From Sphingomonas bacterium (lineage in GTDB: Bacteria > Pseudomonadota > Alphaproteobacteria > Sphingomonadales > Sphingomonadaceae), in contig NZ_CAHJWJ010000014.1 of assembly GCF_903642285.1 (NCBI RefSeq), positions 1 to 64,000 of the forward strand: a stretch of 64,000 nucleotides of DNA, read 5' to 3'. This document shows, one piece after another, positions 46,319 through 55,007 of the stretch. The translations under genes were made by a program, and so were the position numbers. The notes beneath the pieces were generated by a model. The model was not told where the DNA came from, did not search any database, and was given only the letters and a program-made list of their open reading frames with translations. The stretch's first letter is position 1. The number at the start of each line of letters is the position of its first letter.

Positions 46319-47425
46319 ATGAGCGCAACCGCCGACTTCGAACGCACCGACCAGGACGGCGGCACGCTGCGCTTCACCGGCAATCTTTCGCTGTCGCGGA
46401 TCGGCGATCTGCCCGAACGGCTCGGAAAGCTCGACGGCCCGGTCAGGATGGTCGATCTGAGCGGAATAGAACGGATCGACACCGTCGGCGCGTGGATCGT
46501 CCACCGCTTCGCCGCCACGCACGATGCCGCGGTCGAGGGCCTGAACGACAATGACCAGCATCTGATGGATCAGGTGATCCGATCGGATCAGCCGGTCGAC
46601 ATGCGGCCGGGCCATGTCGGTGCGGTCACGCGCCTGGTCGGCGAGGTCGGTACCGCGGCCGTCACCGCGGGCCGCACGATGCTCGGGCTGCTCGGTTTCC
46701 TCGGCGCGACGGCGCTGGCCTTCCTCGCGACGATGCGGCACCCCGGCCGCTTCCGGTTCAACGCGGTGGTGCAGCAGTTCGAGGTCGTCGGCGTCTCCGC
46801 GCTCGGCATCATCGGCCTGATGAGCTTCCTGATCGGCGTCGTCATCGCACAGCAGGGCGCGGTCCAGTTGCGCCAGTTCGGGGCGGAAGTCTTCACGATC
46901 AACCTGGTCGGCCGCCTGACGCTCCGCGAGATGGGCGTCCTGATGACCGCGATCATGGTCGCCGGTCGATCGGGCAGCGCGTTCGCGGCGCAGATCGGCA
47001 CGATGAAGCTGACCGAGGAGATCGACGCGATGCGAACCATCGGCGTGTCGCCGATGGAGGCGCTGGTGGTCCCGCGCACGCTCGCTGCGATCATCCTGAT
47101 GCCGCTGCTCGGCTTCTACGCGTCGATGATCGCGTTGATCGGCGGCGGATTGCTGGTGTGGATCACGATCGGCGTGCCACCCGTCACCTATATCCAGCGG
47201 ATCCGCGAAGTCGTGCCGATCACCGATCTGTACGTCGGCCTGATCAAGGCACCCGTGTTCGGCGCGATCATCGCGATCGCCGGCTGTTTCCAGGGCCTGC
47301 TCGTCGAGGCGGACGCCGAACAGGTCGGGCTGCGCACCACCGCGGCGGTGGTGCAGGCGATCTTCCTCGTCATCGTGCTCGACGCCTTCTTCGCGGTGTT
47401 CTTCACCTGGCTGGGGTGGAACTGA
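46319..47425 (+). CDS. mlaE: MlaE-family lipid ABC permease with N-terminal STAS domain
   Basis: A 368-residue protein: STAS-like domain about 1-100 (DLSGIERIDTVGAWIVHRF), then the MlaE permease (FLIGVVIAQQGAVQLRQFGAE, MVAGRSGSAFAAQIGTMKLTEEIDAM). It forms the membrane core of the phospholipid transporter that keeps outer membrane asymmetry. First of the mlaE-mlaF-mlaD-lipoprotein operon, joined by TGATG overlap. Confidence 0.93.
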   Translation: MSATADFERTDQDGGTLRFTGNLSLSRIGDLPERLGKLDGPVRMVDLSGIERIDTVGAWIVHRFAATHDAAVEGLNDNDQHLMDQVIRSDQPVDMRPGHVGAVTRLVGEVGTAAVTAGRTMLGLLGFLGATALAFLATMRHPGRFRFNAVVQQFEVVGVSALGIIGLMSFLIGVVIAQQGAVQLRQFGAEVFTINLVGRLTLREMGVLMTAIMVAGRSGSAFAAQIGTMKLTEEIDAMRTIGVSPMEALVVPRTLAAIILMPLLGFYASMIALIGGGLLVWITIGVPPVTYIQRIREVVPITDLYVGLIKAPVFGAIIAIAGCFQGLLVEADAEQVGLRTTAAVVQAIFLVIVLDAFFAVFFTWLGWN

Positions 47426-48288
47426 TGCCCGTCGAAACCGCCTGGCCGCGCGGCGACGACATCGTCATATCGGTCAAGGGGCTGAAGAATTGTTTCGGCG
47501 ACCAGGTCGTTCATGACGGGCTCGATCTCGACGTCAGGCGTGGCGAGATCCTCGGCGTGGTCGGCGGATCGGGCACGGGCAAATCGGTGCTGATGCGCTC
47601 GATCATCGGGCTGCAGGTGCCGAATGCCGGCGATGTCACCGTATTCGGTGAGAACGTGTTGCGGCTGAGCGACGCCGATGCGGTCGAACTGCGAAAGCGC
47701 TGGGGCGTGTTGTTCCAGGGCGGCGCGCTGTTCTCGACGCTGACCGTCGCCGAGAACGTCCAGGTTCCGCTTCGCGAATTCTACCCCGCGCTCGACCAGG
47801 CGCTGCTGGATGAGATCGCGTCGTACAAGGTCGTGATGACGGGCCTGGCGGCGCAGGCCGGTCCGAAATTCCCCGCCGAGCTTTCGGGCGGCATGCGCAA
47901 ACGCGCCGGGCTGGCGCGCGCGCTGGCGCTCGATCCCGACCTGCTGTTCCTCGACGAACCGACCGCCGGGCTCGACCCGATCGGCGCGTCGGCGTTCGAC
48001 GATCTGACCAAATCGCTCCAGAAGACGCTCGGGCTGACCGTGTTTCTCATCACCCACGATCTCGACTCGCTCTACGCCATCTGCGACCGGGTGGCGGTCA
48101 TCGCGGACAAGAAGGTCATCGCGGTCGGGACGATCCCCGAACTCATCGCGCTCGACCATCCGTGGATCGAGGAATATTTCAAGGGCCCCCGCGGCCGCGC
48201 GGCGGTCGCCACGCAAGAAGCGCAGGCGGGGATCGCGGCCCACCGGACACCGGTGGACGCCGACCAACCGGCAAGGACGACGCGCTGA
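47425..48288 (+). CDS. mlaF: MlaF-family ABC ATPase
   Basis: A 287-residue ATPase with Walker A GGSGTGKSV, signature LSGGMRKRAGLARAL, Walker B DLLFLDEPTAGLDP and switch His in ITHDLDS. Powers the MlaE permease. Both ends overlap neighbours by TGATG. The C-terminal about 40 residues are an Ala/Arg-rich extension. Confidence 0.94.
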   Translation: MPVETAWPRGDDIVISVKGLKNCFGDQVVHDGLDLDVRRGEILGVVGGSGTGKSVLMRSIIGLQVPNAGDVTVFGENVLRLSDADAVELRKRWGVLFQGGALFSTLTVAENVQVPLREFYPALDQALLDEIASYKVVMTGLAAQAGPKFPAELSGGMRKRAGLARALALDPDLLFLDEPTAGLDPIGASAFDDLTKSLQKTLGLTVFLITHDLDSLYAICDRVAVIADKKVIAVGTIPELIALDHPWIEEYFKGPRGRAAVATQEAQAGIAAHRTPVDADQPARTTR

Positions 48289-49253
48289 TGGAAACCCGAT
48301 CGAACCATGTCCTTGTCGGCACCGTGGTGCTGATCCTGCTCGCGGTCCTCGCGCTGTTCACGGTGTGGATCGCGCGGCTGGGCGGCGCGTCGACCAAGGA
48401 ATACGACATCTTCTTCAAGACGTCTGTCGACGGCCTCGCCAAGGGGTCGGCGGTCACCTTCTCCGGCGTGCCGTCGGGCCAGGTGAAGGAGATCGCGCTG
48501 TGGAAGCCCGATCCCCAGTTCGTCCGCGTGCGAATCACCGTCAACCAGGACACGCCGATCCTGCAGGGCACCACCGCGACGATTTCCGGCGTCGGCTTCA
48601 CCGGGGTCAGCCAGATTTCGCTCGACGGCGCGCGTAAGGGTGCCGAAGCCATCGGCTGTCCGGACGACAATCCGCAGAGCCAATGCCCCTACGGCGTCCC
48701 CGTCATCCCGACCAAGCAGGGCGGGCTGGGCGCGATCCTGAATTCCGCGCCGCAACTGCTGGAGCGGCTGTCGACGCTGACCGAACGGCTTACCGGGCTT
48801 CTGACCGACAAGAACCAGGCGTCGATCGCGGGCATTCTGGCCAACACCAACCGCCTGTCCGCGGCGCTCGCGGATCGGGGCCCCGAAATCGCCGCCACGC
48901 TGGCGCAGACGCGGGTCGCGATCCAGCAGGCGGGCGATGCGGCGCAGCAGATCGGCGCGCTGGCGCAGACGTCGAACGGCGTGCTGACCAGTGACATAAA
49001 ACCCGCGATGGCCAATCTGGACCAGGCGATCCTGTCCGCGAAGAAGAGCGCGGACACGCTGAACGGTGCGGTGGAGGATGTGCGGCCCGGGCTCCAGTCC
49101 TTCTCGAAACAGACGATCCCCGAGGTCGGGCAGCTTGTCCGCGATCTCAGGGTCATGTCGGCATCGCTATCGTCGGTCGCCGAAAAGGTCGACCAGCAGG
49201 GTGCGGGATCGATCCTGGGCCAGCCGAAGCTCCCCGATTACAAGGGCAAGTGA
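48288..49253 (+). CDS. mlaD: MlaD-family MCE-domain protein
   Basis: A 321-residue MCE protein: one N-terminal anchor (LVGTVVLILLAVLALFTVW), an MCE domain (VDGLAKGSAVTFSGVPSGQV, FTGVSQISLDG), and a helical C-terminal region with repeated Gln/Ala heptads. It forms the periplasmic lipid-binding ring on MlaE. The C-terminal helix part is longer than in E. coli MlaD and resembles a PqiB/YebT-like or Mce needle segment. Confidence 0.9.
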   Translation: METRSNHVLVGTVVLILLAVLALFTVWIARLGGASTKEYDIFFKTSVDGLAKGSAVTFSGVPSGQVKEIALWKPDPQFVRVRITVNQDTPILQGTTATISGVGFTGVSQISLDGARKGAEAIGCPDDNPQSQCPYGVPVIPTKQGGLGAILNSAPQLLERLSTLTERLTGLLTDKNQASIAGILANTNRLSAALADRGPEIAATLAQTRVAIQQAGDAAQQIGALAQTSNGVLTSDIKPAMANLDQAILSAKKSADTLNGAVEDVRPGLQSFSKQTIPEVGQLVRDLRVMSASLSSVAEKVDQQGAGSILGQPKLPDYKGK

Positions 49254-49254
49254 C

Positions 49255-49836
49255 ATGAAGACACCGTTCCTCCTCTTCGCCGCGTTGCCGCTCGCGGGTT
49301 GCATCAGCTTCGCCGCGAAGCCACCCGCCTCGCTGCTGACGCTCGACACGCAGGCCAGCGTGCCGGTGGGCCAGGCCCAGAATTCCGCGACCGCCAAGGC
49401 GATCACGATCCAGGTTCCGGCGGTGCCGCAAAGCCTCGCGACCGCGCGTATCCCGGTGCAGGCGACGCCGACCTCGATCGCCTATGTGAAGAACGCTTTA
49501 TGGGCCGAACCGCCCGCACGACTGTTCGCGCGGCTGCTGTCCGACACGATGACCGCGCGCACCGGCCGCGTCGTGTTGTCGAGCGCGCAGTCCTCGGTCG
49601 ACCCGGGGGCACGGCTTTCCGGCGAATTGCGGACCTTCGGGCTCGACGCCGGGCAAAACCAGGCGGTCGTCATATTCGATGCGTCGCTCATCCGGATGAA
49701 CGCGACGACGGTCGAGAAGCAGCGTTTCGAGGCGCACGTGCCGGTGACGGCGATCGACGGACCTAATGCCGCGACGGGGATCAGCGCCGCCGCCAACCAG
49801 GTTGCGCAGCAGGTCGCCGACTGGGTAGGGCGCTAG
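49255..49836 (+). CDS. ABC-type transport auxiliary lipoprotein (PqiC-like)
   Basis: A 193-residue lipoprotein with lipobox LAGC at residues 13-16. It belongs to the DUF330/PqiC-type component group found with MCE systems (SIAYVKNALWAEPPARLF, GELRTFGLDAGQN). Likely an outer membrane partner of the MCE ring. It follows mlaD by one base. Confidence 0.82.
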   Translation: MKTPFLLFAALPLAGCISFAAKPPASLLTLDTQASVPVGQAQNSATAKAITIQVPAVPQSLATARIPVQATPTSIAYVKNALWAEPPARLFARLLSDTMTARTGRVVLSSAQSSVDPGARLSGELRTFGLDAGQNQAVVIFDASLIRMNATTVEKQRFEAHVPVTAIDGPNAATGISAAANQVAQQVADWVGR

Positions 49837-49843
49837 ATTACGT

Positions 49844-50737
49844 TCAGCGCGCCCGGCGGGTCGCCAGCGGCACGTCGCACACGTCGACGCCGCCCAGCCC
49901 GACCGTCGGCGGCTTGGGCGCTACCCGGGCGGCGACCATTGCGGTGAAGCGTGGATTGTCGGCGGCGCGGTATTCGAACCGCGGTCGCGTCGCCGCCGGA
50001 ATGTCGCTCGCCAGCCGGACCGACACGATCGGCAGCCGTTCCGCCGCGGTCGCATACATCCCCATCGCCGCCCCACTGCGCGGCAAGCCCGACAGATACG
50101 CCATCCCCTCGATGACGCGGCCGACGATGGCGTAGTTTCGATCGAGCCGTCGCGCCGACCCGCCGATCGGCGTGAACAATTCCGCGCCGCTGCCCGTATC
50201 GGGGCTGGCATCGCGCGCGACGCCGACGGTGCCGTAGCAGTGAGTGAGCCACGCCGCCCCACCGTCGGATGCCGTCGCCCAGCCGTCCGCCGTGATGCCG
50301 GACGCGGTGGAATATGCATCCGCGCGCGCCATCGTCTGCGCGACCCTCAGCCCGCCAGGCACGAGATCATATTCCGCCGCGGGCCGCACGGCGACACCGG
50401 GCGGCAGCGGCTTCTTCTCGGTCTGGTCGCCCCACTGCGTCACCCAATTGTCCTGCACGCGGTAGACGCTCGTGCCGTCCCACCAATGCGCCAGCGCGAG
50501 CGCGCGGACATTGGCGACATGCTCCGGCGCATAGGCCGCGGCGAGCCGGATCACGACCGTCCGATCCCCCGCCAGCGTCATGACGAGGAGCTGGTCGTCG
50601 GCGATCGCCACCCAGTCCGCCGCGACCGGATCCCCGGGGGTCGTTGCCGTCGGCGCGGCTGCGGGCGGGGCAGGGGGCGGAGGCGAAGCAGGCGCGGCCT
50701 GAAGCGCGGCGGCAAGCGCGAGGAGCGGAGCGATCAT
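49844..50737 (-). CDS. Cyclophilin-type peptidyl-prolyl isomerase, exported
   Basis: A 297-residue protein: signal peptide (about 1-15), a Pro/Ala linker, then a cyclophilin fold (VVIRLAAAYAPEHVANVRAL, YRVQDNWVTQWGD, YAIVGRVIEGMAYLSGLPR). Cyclophilin active-site residues are only partly kept, so its isomerase activity is uncertain. ATG at 50737 was chosen; it converges on the mla operon with an eight-base gap. Confidence 0.82.
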   Translation of the reverse strand: MIAPLLALAAALQAAPASPPPPAPPAAAPTATTPGDPVAADWVAIADDQLLVMTLAGDRTVVIRLAAAYAPEHVANVRALALAHWWDGTSVYRVQDNWVTQWGDQTEKKPLPPGVAVRPAAEYDLVPGGLRVAQTMARADAYSTASGITADGWATASDGGAAWLTHCYGTVGVARDASPDTGSGAELFTPIGGSARRLDRNYAIVGRVIEGMAYLSGLPRSGAAMGMYATAAERLPIVSVRLASDIPAATRPRFEYRAADNPRFTAMVAARVAPKPPTVGLGGVDVCDVPLATRRAR

Positions 50738-50826
50738 CGCGTCAACCTGCCCGACCGCGACGCCCTGCGCAATCGCTTGCGCTAACCACTGCCCCGCTCT
50801 ACGGCCCGTCCCCTCCAGTGCACAGC

Positions 50827-50917
50827 GGAGCGGTGGCCGAGTGGTCGAAGGCGCTCGCCTGGAAAGTGAGTATACGCCAAAAGCGTATCGAGGGTTCGAA
50901 TCCCTCCCGCTCCGCCA
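50827..50917 (+). tRNA. tRNA-Ser (GGA anticodon)
   Basis: A 91-base class II tRNA. Acceptor GGAGCGG pairs with CCGCTCC, T-loop GGTTCGAATCC is perfect, a long variable arm (TATACGCCAAAAGCGTA) is present and CCA is encoded. The anticodon GGA (50861-50863) follows CT and precedes AA. It reads UCC and UCU serine codons. It sits at the edge of a disordered region, as integration-prone tRNA genes do. Confidence 0.97.
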
Positions 50918-51059
50918 AAAGCCATTGTTTATTAAGCATTTTTCTATGCTACTGAACTGGCAACCCGGTCTGCAACCCTGTTTCATACCGGACAGATGCG
51001 GTCAAGCGTGGCCTGTAGCGGGTGATCTGAGGCAAATCCGTCATACCCCGCTGCTTAGG

Positions 51060-52448
51060 ATGCAGGTGGGAGTCCGCTACGGCGAAGGTCGCTTGGTGCG
51101 ACAATACCGGTCGTTTCAGGCGATCCTCGAAGGCCTGCTTCTCAACGCTCTAGTACTGGCCTCCAACGGCTATGCATTTTGCCTGATGCTACGGTCCATG
51201 CTCGAACGCTGGCACCTCGCCGGCAGCTTGGATCTAGCCGGGCTTCTGATGATCGGCTTCTTCGCAGCGGCCGCCGCCTATGCCGTGATCGTAGGATTTC
51301 GCGGCCTTGCCCGATCGGATGCGGTCGGCTTCTTCGCCGTCATCGTCGCCGGCATCATGCTTGCGGCTTTCGTGCTGGCCCGGCTGCCTGACGGGTTGTC
51401 GAGTCTCGCGACGAAGGAAGCGGTCCGTGCTGGGCAACCCGTCTTCGGCGCTTGGCCCAACAAGGACGCCTTCGGCCCGCTGCTCCTGCTTGCGGTCGGC
51501 TGGTGGCACTCCGCGCCCGGGCGCGGCATGCTGATACAAAGGGTCGTAGCGTCGCGGGACGAAGCCTCCGCGATGAAGACGGTCGGCGCCTTTGCGGCAT
51601 TACACTACGTCGTCCGCCCCTGGAGCTGGTACGTCGTCGGTGCGGCGGCGCTGCTCTACCTGCCCGCCGGCGCCAACCCGGAGGGCGCACTTCCTCTGAT
51701 CGCTGGTCGCCTCCTCCCGCCAGGCTTCTTTGGGATGATTCTCGCGGTCACCACGCTCGCCTTCATGGGCTGCGTCAACAGCCGCCTGAACTTCGGCGCA
51801 TCCTACATCGTCAACGATGTTGCCGCCCCCCTGCTGCCAAGCGTTGGCCCGGTATGGATGCGGCTGATCGAGATCGCGACCGTGATCGCATTAACGATCT
51901 CGGCTGTGTTCCTCGTTCGCGCAGGCATCGTCTCTCAGATACGGGCTCTGTACCAGTTCCTGGCCATGATGCTCGCCGGTACAGGCTTCGTCGCTATCGC
52001 AAGGTGGTACTGGTGGCGCACCACCATAGTCTGCGAAATCGCCTCCCTAAACAGCGCGGTCGTGGTGGCGGGCGTCGCCGCTCTCCTCTTTGACATCGCG
52101 CGTCCAACTGAGTTCGCCGAGGCGGTCGCGGTCAACTTCCTCGTTGGCGCGGTAACTACCGTTGTGGCGGCGCTCGTCGGCCGGCCGACCGCGTCCGAGG
52201 TGGTTCGGCACTTTAATGACAAGGTGTCTCCGGGCGGCCCAGGCTGGCCTCCGCTCGGATCGAGGGAAGCAAATGCGTTCGGTATCCTGGCAACCCGTTG
52301 GCTATTGGCGACGGGCGCCCTGTTCGCGATTGTGGCGGCGGGCTCCCGCCTGCTCGCGTTGGCCTACCGAGACGCCGCTATCGCGCTCGCGGCGGCCGGA
52401 ACATGCCTGCTGATTACCGCCATCTTGCCGGCAAAGCGGCTCGTTTGA
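51060..52448 (+). pseudogene. Sodium:solute symporter, 5'-truncated
   Basis: The last about 460 residues of an SSS-family transporter. Conserved blocks include MLIQRVVASRDEASA, LHYVVRPWSWYVVG, RLLPPGFFGMILA and RLNFGASYIVND. Homologues normally have about 100 more residues at the N-terminus with the first membrane segments; here the homology begins around VGVRYGEG and sequence upstream runs back to the tRNA gene without resemblance. The reading frame itself is open back to the tRNA. Transport function is probably lost, although an ATG at 50946 or 51060 could still start translation. Confidence 0.7.
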
Positions 52449-52912
52449 CGCCCGTCAGGCAGGAGGGCCAACTTGCCGGGCCTGGGAGAAAACCTGCGCG
52501 ATGGGTAGGGACTGCCCTGTCCGTAGACCCTAAGTATAGAGTTGAGGCCATCGACCTCGCGCCCGATCTGCGCGGCCGCCCCGTCGTCCGGCGCAACTCG
52601 GTCAGCCGACGCGACCGGCGCGGCAGAGGCGAGCAACTTTCGCTCGTCGTCGGTCCAGATCGAGGCCGCGATGACGCAGCGGGCATCCTGCCCGCACCGT
52701 TCGATCCGGATGCGCCTCGCGTCCAGCATGCGCCGCGCCGCCCCCTCCAGCCGATCACCCCGGATCGACTGGACGAAGGGGAATAGCGCAGCCGCCATCG
52801 CGGCGGAATGCACATCCCTTACGGGTAGCGGCCCGGCTTCGGGCCGTGCGGCGACGAGGACTGTCGCCAACGCGAGCGAGGTCATCGCCGTCATAAACCC
52901 GTGTTGAAACAA
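52364..52912 (-). pseudogene. Secreted protein fragment, 3'-truncated
   Basis: The first about 137 residues (52502-52912) look native: a signal peptide (MTAMTSLALATVLVAA) and a helical part (MLDARRIRIERCGQDARCVIAASIW, REVDGLNSILRVYG). After YGQGSPYP the frame reads into sequence antisense to the region after the symporter stop. I do not recognise the family; the pattern resembles the start of a larger sphingomonad periplasmic enzyme. Confidence 0.5.
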
Positions 52913-52925
52913 TGCTTCGGTCCGC

Positions 52926-54650
52926 TCAGAACTTGTACCGTAGCTGGACCAGCACCTCCCGGCCGTCGATCGACCGCGCGAGCTGCGGCCCCGGGGCGGG
53001 GATCCCGGACCCGAACGAGACCCGCGGATTGATCTCGGTTATCCCGATCTGGTCCGTCAGGTTCGTGCCCGACACCAGCAGGTTCCAGTGGTCGCCGTAG
53101 GTAGCCTCAACCCCTGCGCTAAGCGCGTAGTACGGGCGGAGCGCCTGGGCCTGGAGCATGTCGCTATAGCGGTGCCCAACGTAGTCGAGATTGTCGAAAA
53201 TCCTCGCGGTCCCTCGGCCGAAGTCGGCCTTGTAGGCGGGCGAGATGCGCGTCTGGAAGTCCGGCTGCCGCGCAAGCTTCTTGCCGGTGAAGTTATCCGC
53301 CGCGACGCAGTATGTCACCGGAGTGACGCCGCCGGTGTAGTAGATGCATCCGTTAGTCTGCGTATACGTCCCGGTTGCGTAATTGCCCGTCGCGGCTAGG
53401 GTGAGGCCCCCAAGCGCGCTACCGCGACCGAACGGGGTCAGAACGAGCGAATACAGCAGTCCCGGCGTGTTCGACCCGTAGACGATCGTGCCAATGCCGG
53501 TTGTCGTCGTTCCGGGAACCGGAATGCCAGTGATCTGAACAGGCACGTTGCGGAACGTCCGATAGAAGCCGCTGATGTCCGCATACAGGAAGTCTGTGTT
53601 AATCTTGATGCCCGCTGATAATTATGAGCAGTCTGCAGCGGCCCGTAATTATTCACGGGCAGGCCGAGGACGTCCGACATCGACAGGAAATGAACGCCCT
53701 TGTTGGCGCGCACGTAGGCGCTGAACCGGTCACTGAAGGTGTAATTGAGGCCAGCGGTCCACGAGAAGCCAAGCTGGTTGAAGTGGTAGCGTGTCGAGCC
53801 CGTTCCGGTTAGGTAACGACCCGTTCCCCAAAGATCGGTAGCGTTGCCCGTCAGGTTGGTCGAGGCGGTGTTCTGGAGATACTCGTTGAAGCTCTGGTTT
53901 TCGCCGCGCCCACCCAAATCTAGCAGGAAGCCACCGAACTTCCAGCTGTCGCTGATGAAAAGGGCGTTATTGACGCCGCTGCCGCTCGCCGACTGGAGGC
54001 CGGTCGCGCCGTTGACGAACCCTTGCGCGTTCGTGAGCTGGTAGTTGGTCGTGCCGTTTGTCAGACTGACCTGGACCGGCGTCGGGTTGTCCTGCGCCTG
54101 GAGCAGGATATCGCCGCCCGTGTAGGAGAGCAGGTTGATGTCGTAGATCGAAATCTTATGACCAAACGTGACCGTATTGCCCGGGAAGACGTCAACGCTC
54201 AAATGTATCTCGTTCGAGGCGTCGTGAAATGCCTGCCGCAGGTAGCGCGTCTCGGCCTCCAGCACGTTCTGCGCCAGCGGGACGGCCGAGCCGTCCGTGG
54301 TAAGCGACGCAGTGATCCCGGTTATACCGGTCAGCTTGAGTTGGGTCTGGCGCAGCGTGACGAAGGACTGCAGGCTCTGCGGATTAATCGGTGAGCTGTA
54401 GAGGGCGTTGTTGAAGACGATGCCGCGGGTTACGTTGAAATTGTCGAGGATTTGGACGCCGTCGCCCGCCTTCAGCTGAAGTTCACCGCCAAAGGAGCCG
54501 CCGATCGCTCCGCGGCCGTCCGCACCGTTGCTCCTCAGCATGCCGGGGGCGCACCCGGTACCCGTACAGGGCGCGATGGGAAGATCGAGGTACTGGTTCG
54601 CCCGGCTGCTGAGCGTGCTCGTCAGGGCGCTGAAACCCGGACACGAGCCC
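52926..54650 (-). pseudogene. TonB-dependent receptor, truncated and frameshifted
   Basis: C-terminal beta-barrel part of a TonB-dependent receptor. Barrel strands are visible throughout (SFGGELQLKAGDGV, FGHKISIYDINLL, WTAGLNYTFSDRFSAYVRANKG), and the last strand ends with LVQLRYKF, the typical aromatic end. A one-base loss near 53605 shifts the frame (after NNYGPLQTAHNY; the other frame resumes with GIKINTDFLYADISGFYRTFR). The N-terminal plug and signal are missing; the frame starts after a stop near 54655. Not functional. Confidence 0.8.
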
Positions 54651-55007
54651 TTTCACTCACCGCTCGCTGCTCCTCGTCGTCAACGAGCGTGGCACGGTGC
54701 GGCTGCCGTAGTGCCTGTCGAAAGAGGCCAAGGCGGCACTTGCCACGCTGGACGCGCATGGCGAGCGGACGGCCGTCTGCAGATCCGTGGGAAAGTAGGT
54801 TGTTCAAAGCCGCCAGCTTGCTGCTCGATCAAGGAATGGCAGGTTTAAGGGCAGCGCTGAATCAAGCCGAACGAACGTGATGAAGGCGCGAAGCTGCCGC
54901 CGACGCGTCGATGAACGAAAGGCGAATATCGAAAAACGCCGTGGTACCGCTGAGCGGCCGACTATGGGTCTTACTGTTTAATACGACGGATTCTCAATTA
55001 CGTCCGA
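54651..55007. other. Degenerate region before the M13 peptidase
   Basis: No intact gene. A plus-strand frame near 54650-54800 reads like a protein tail with internal stops (LLLVVNERGTVRLP, then KEAKAALATLDAHGE) and may be a relic. Near 54880-55007 nothing is recognisable, and no terminator stands out. Confidence 0.35.
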
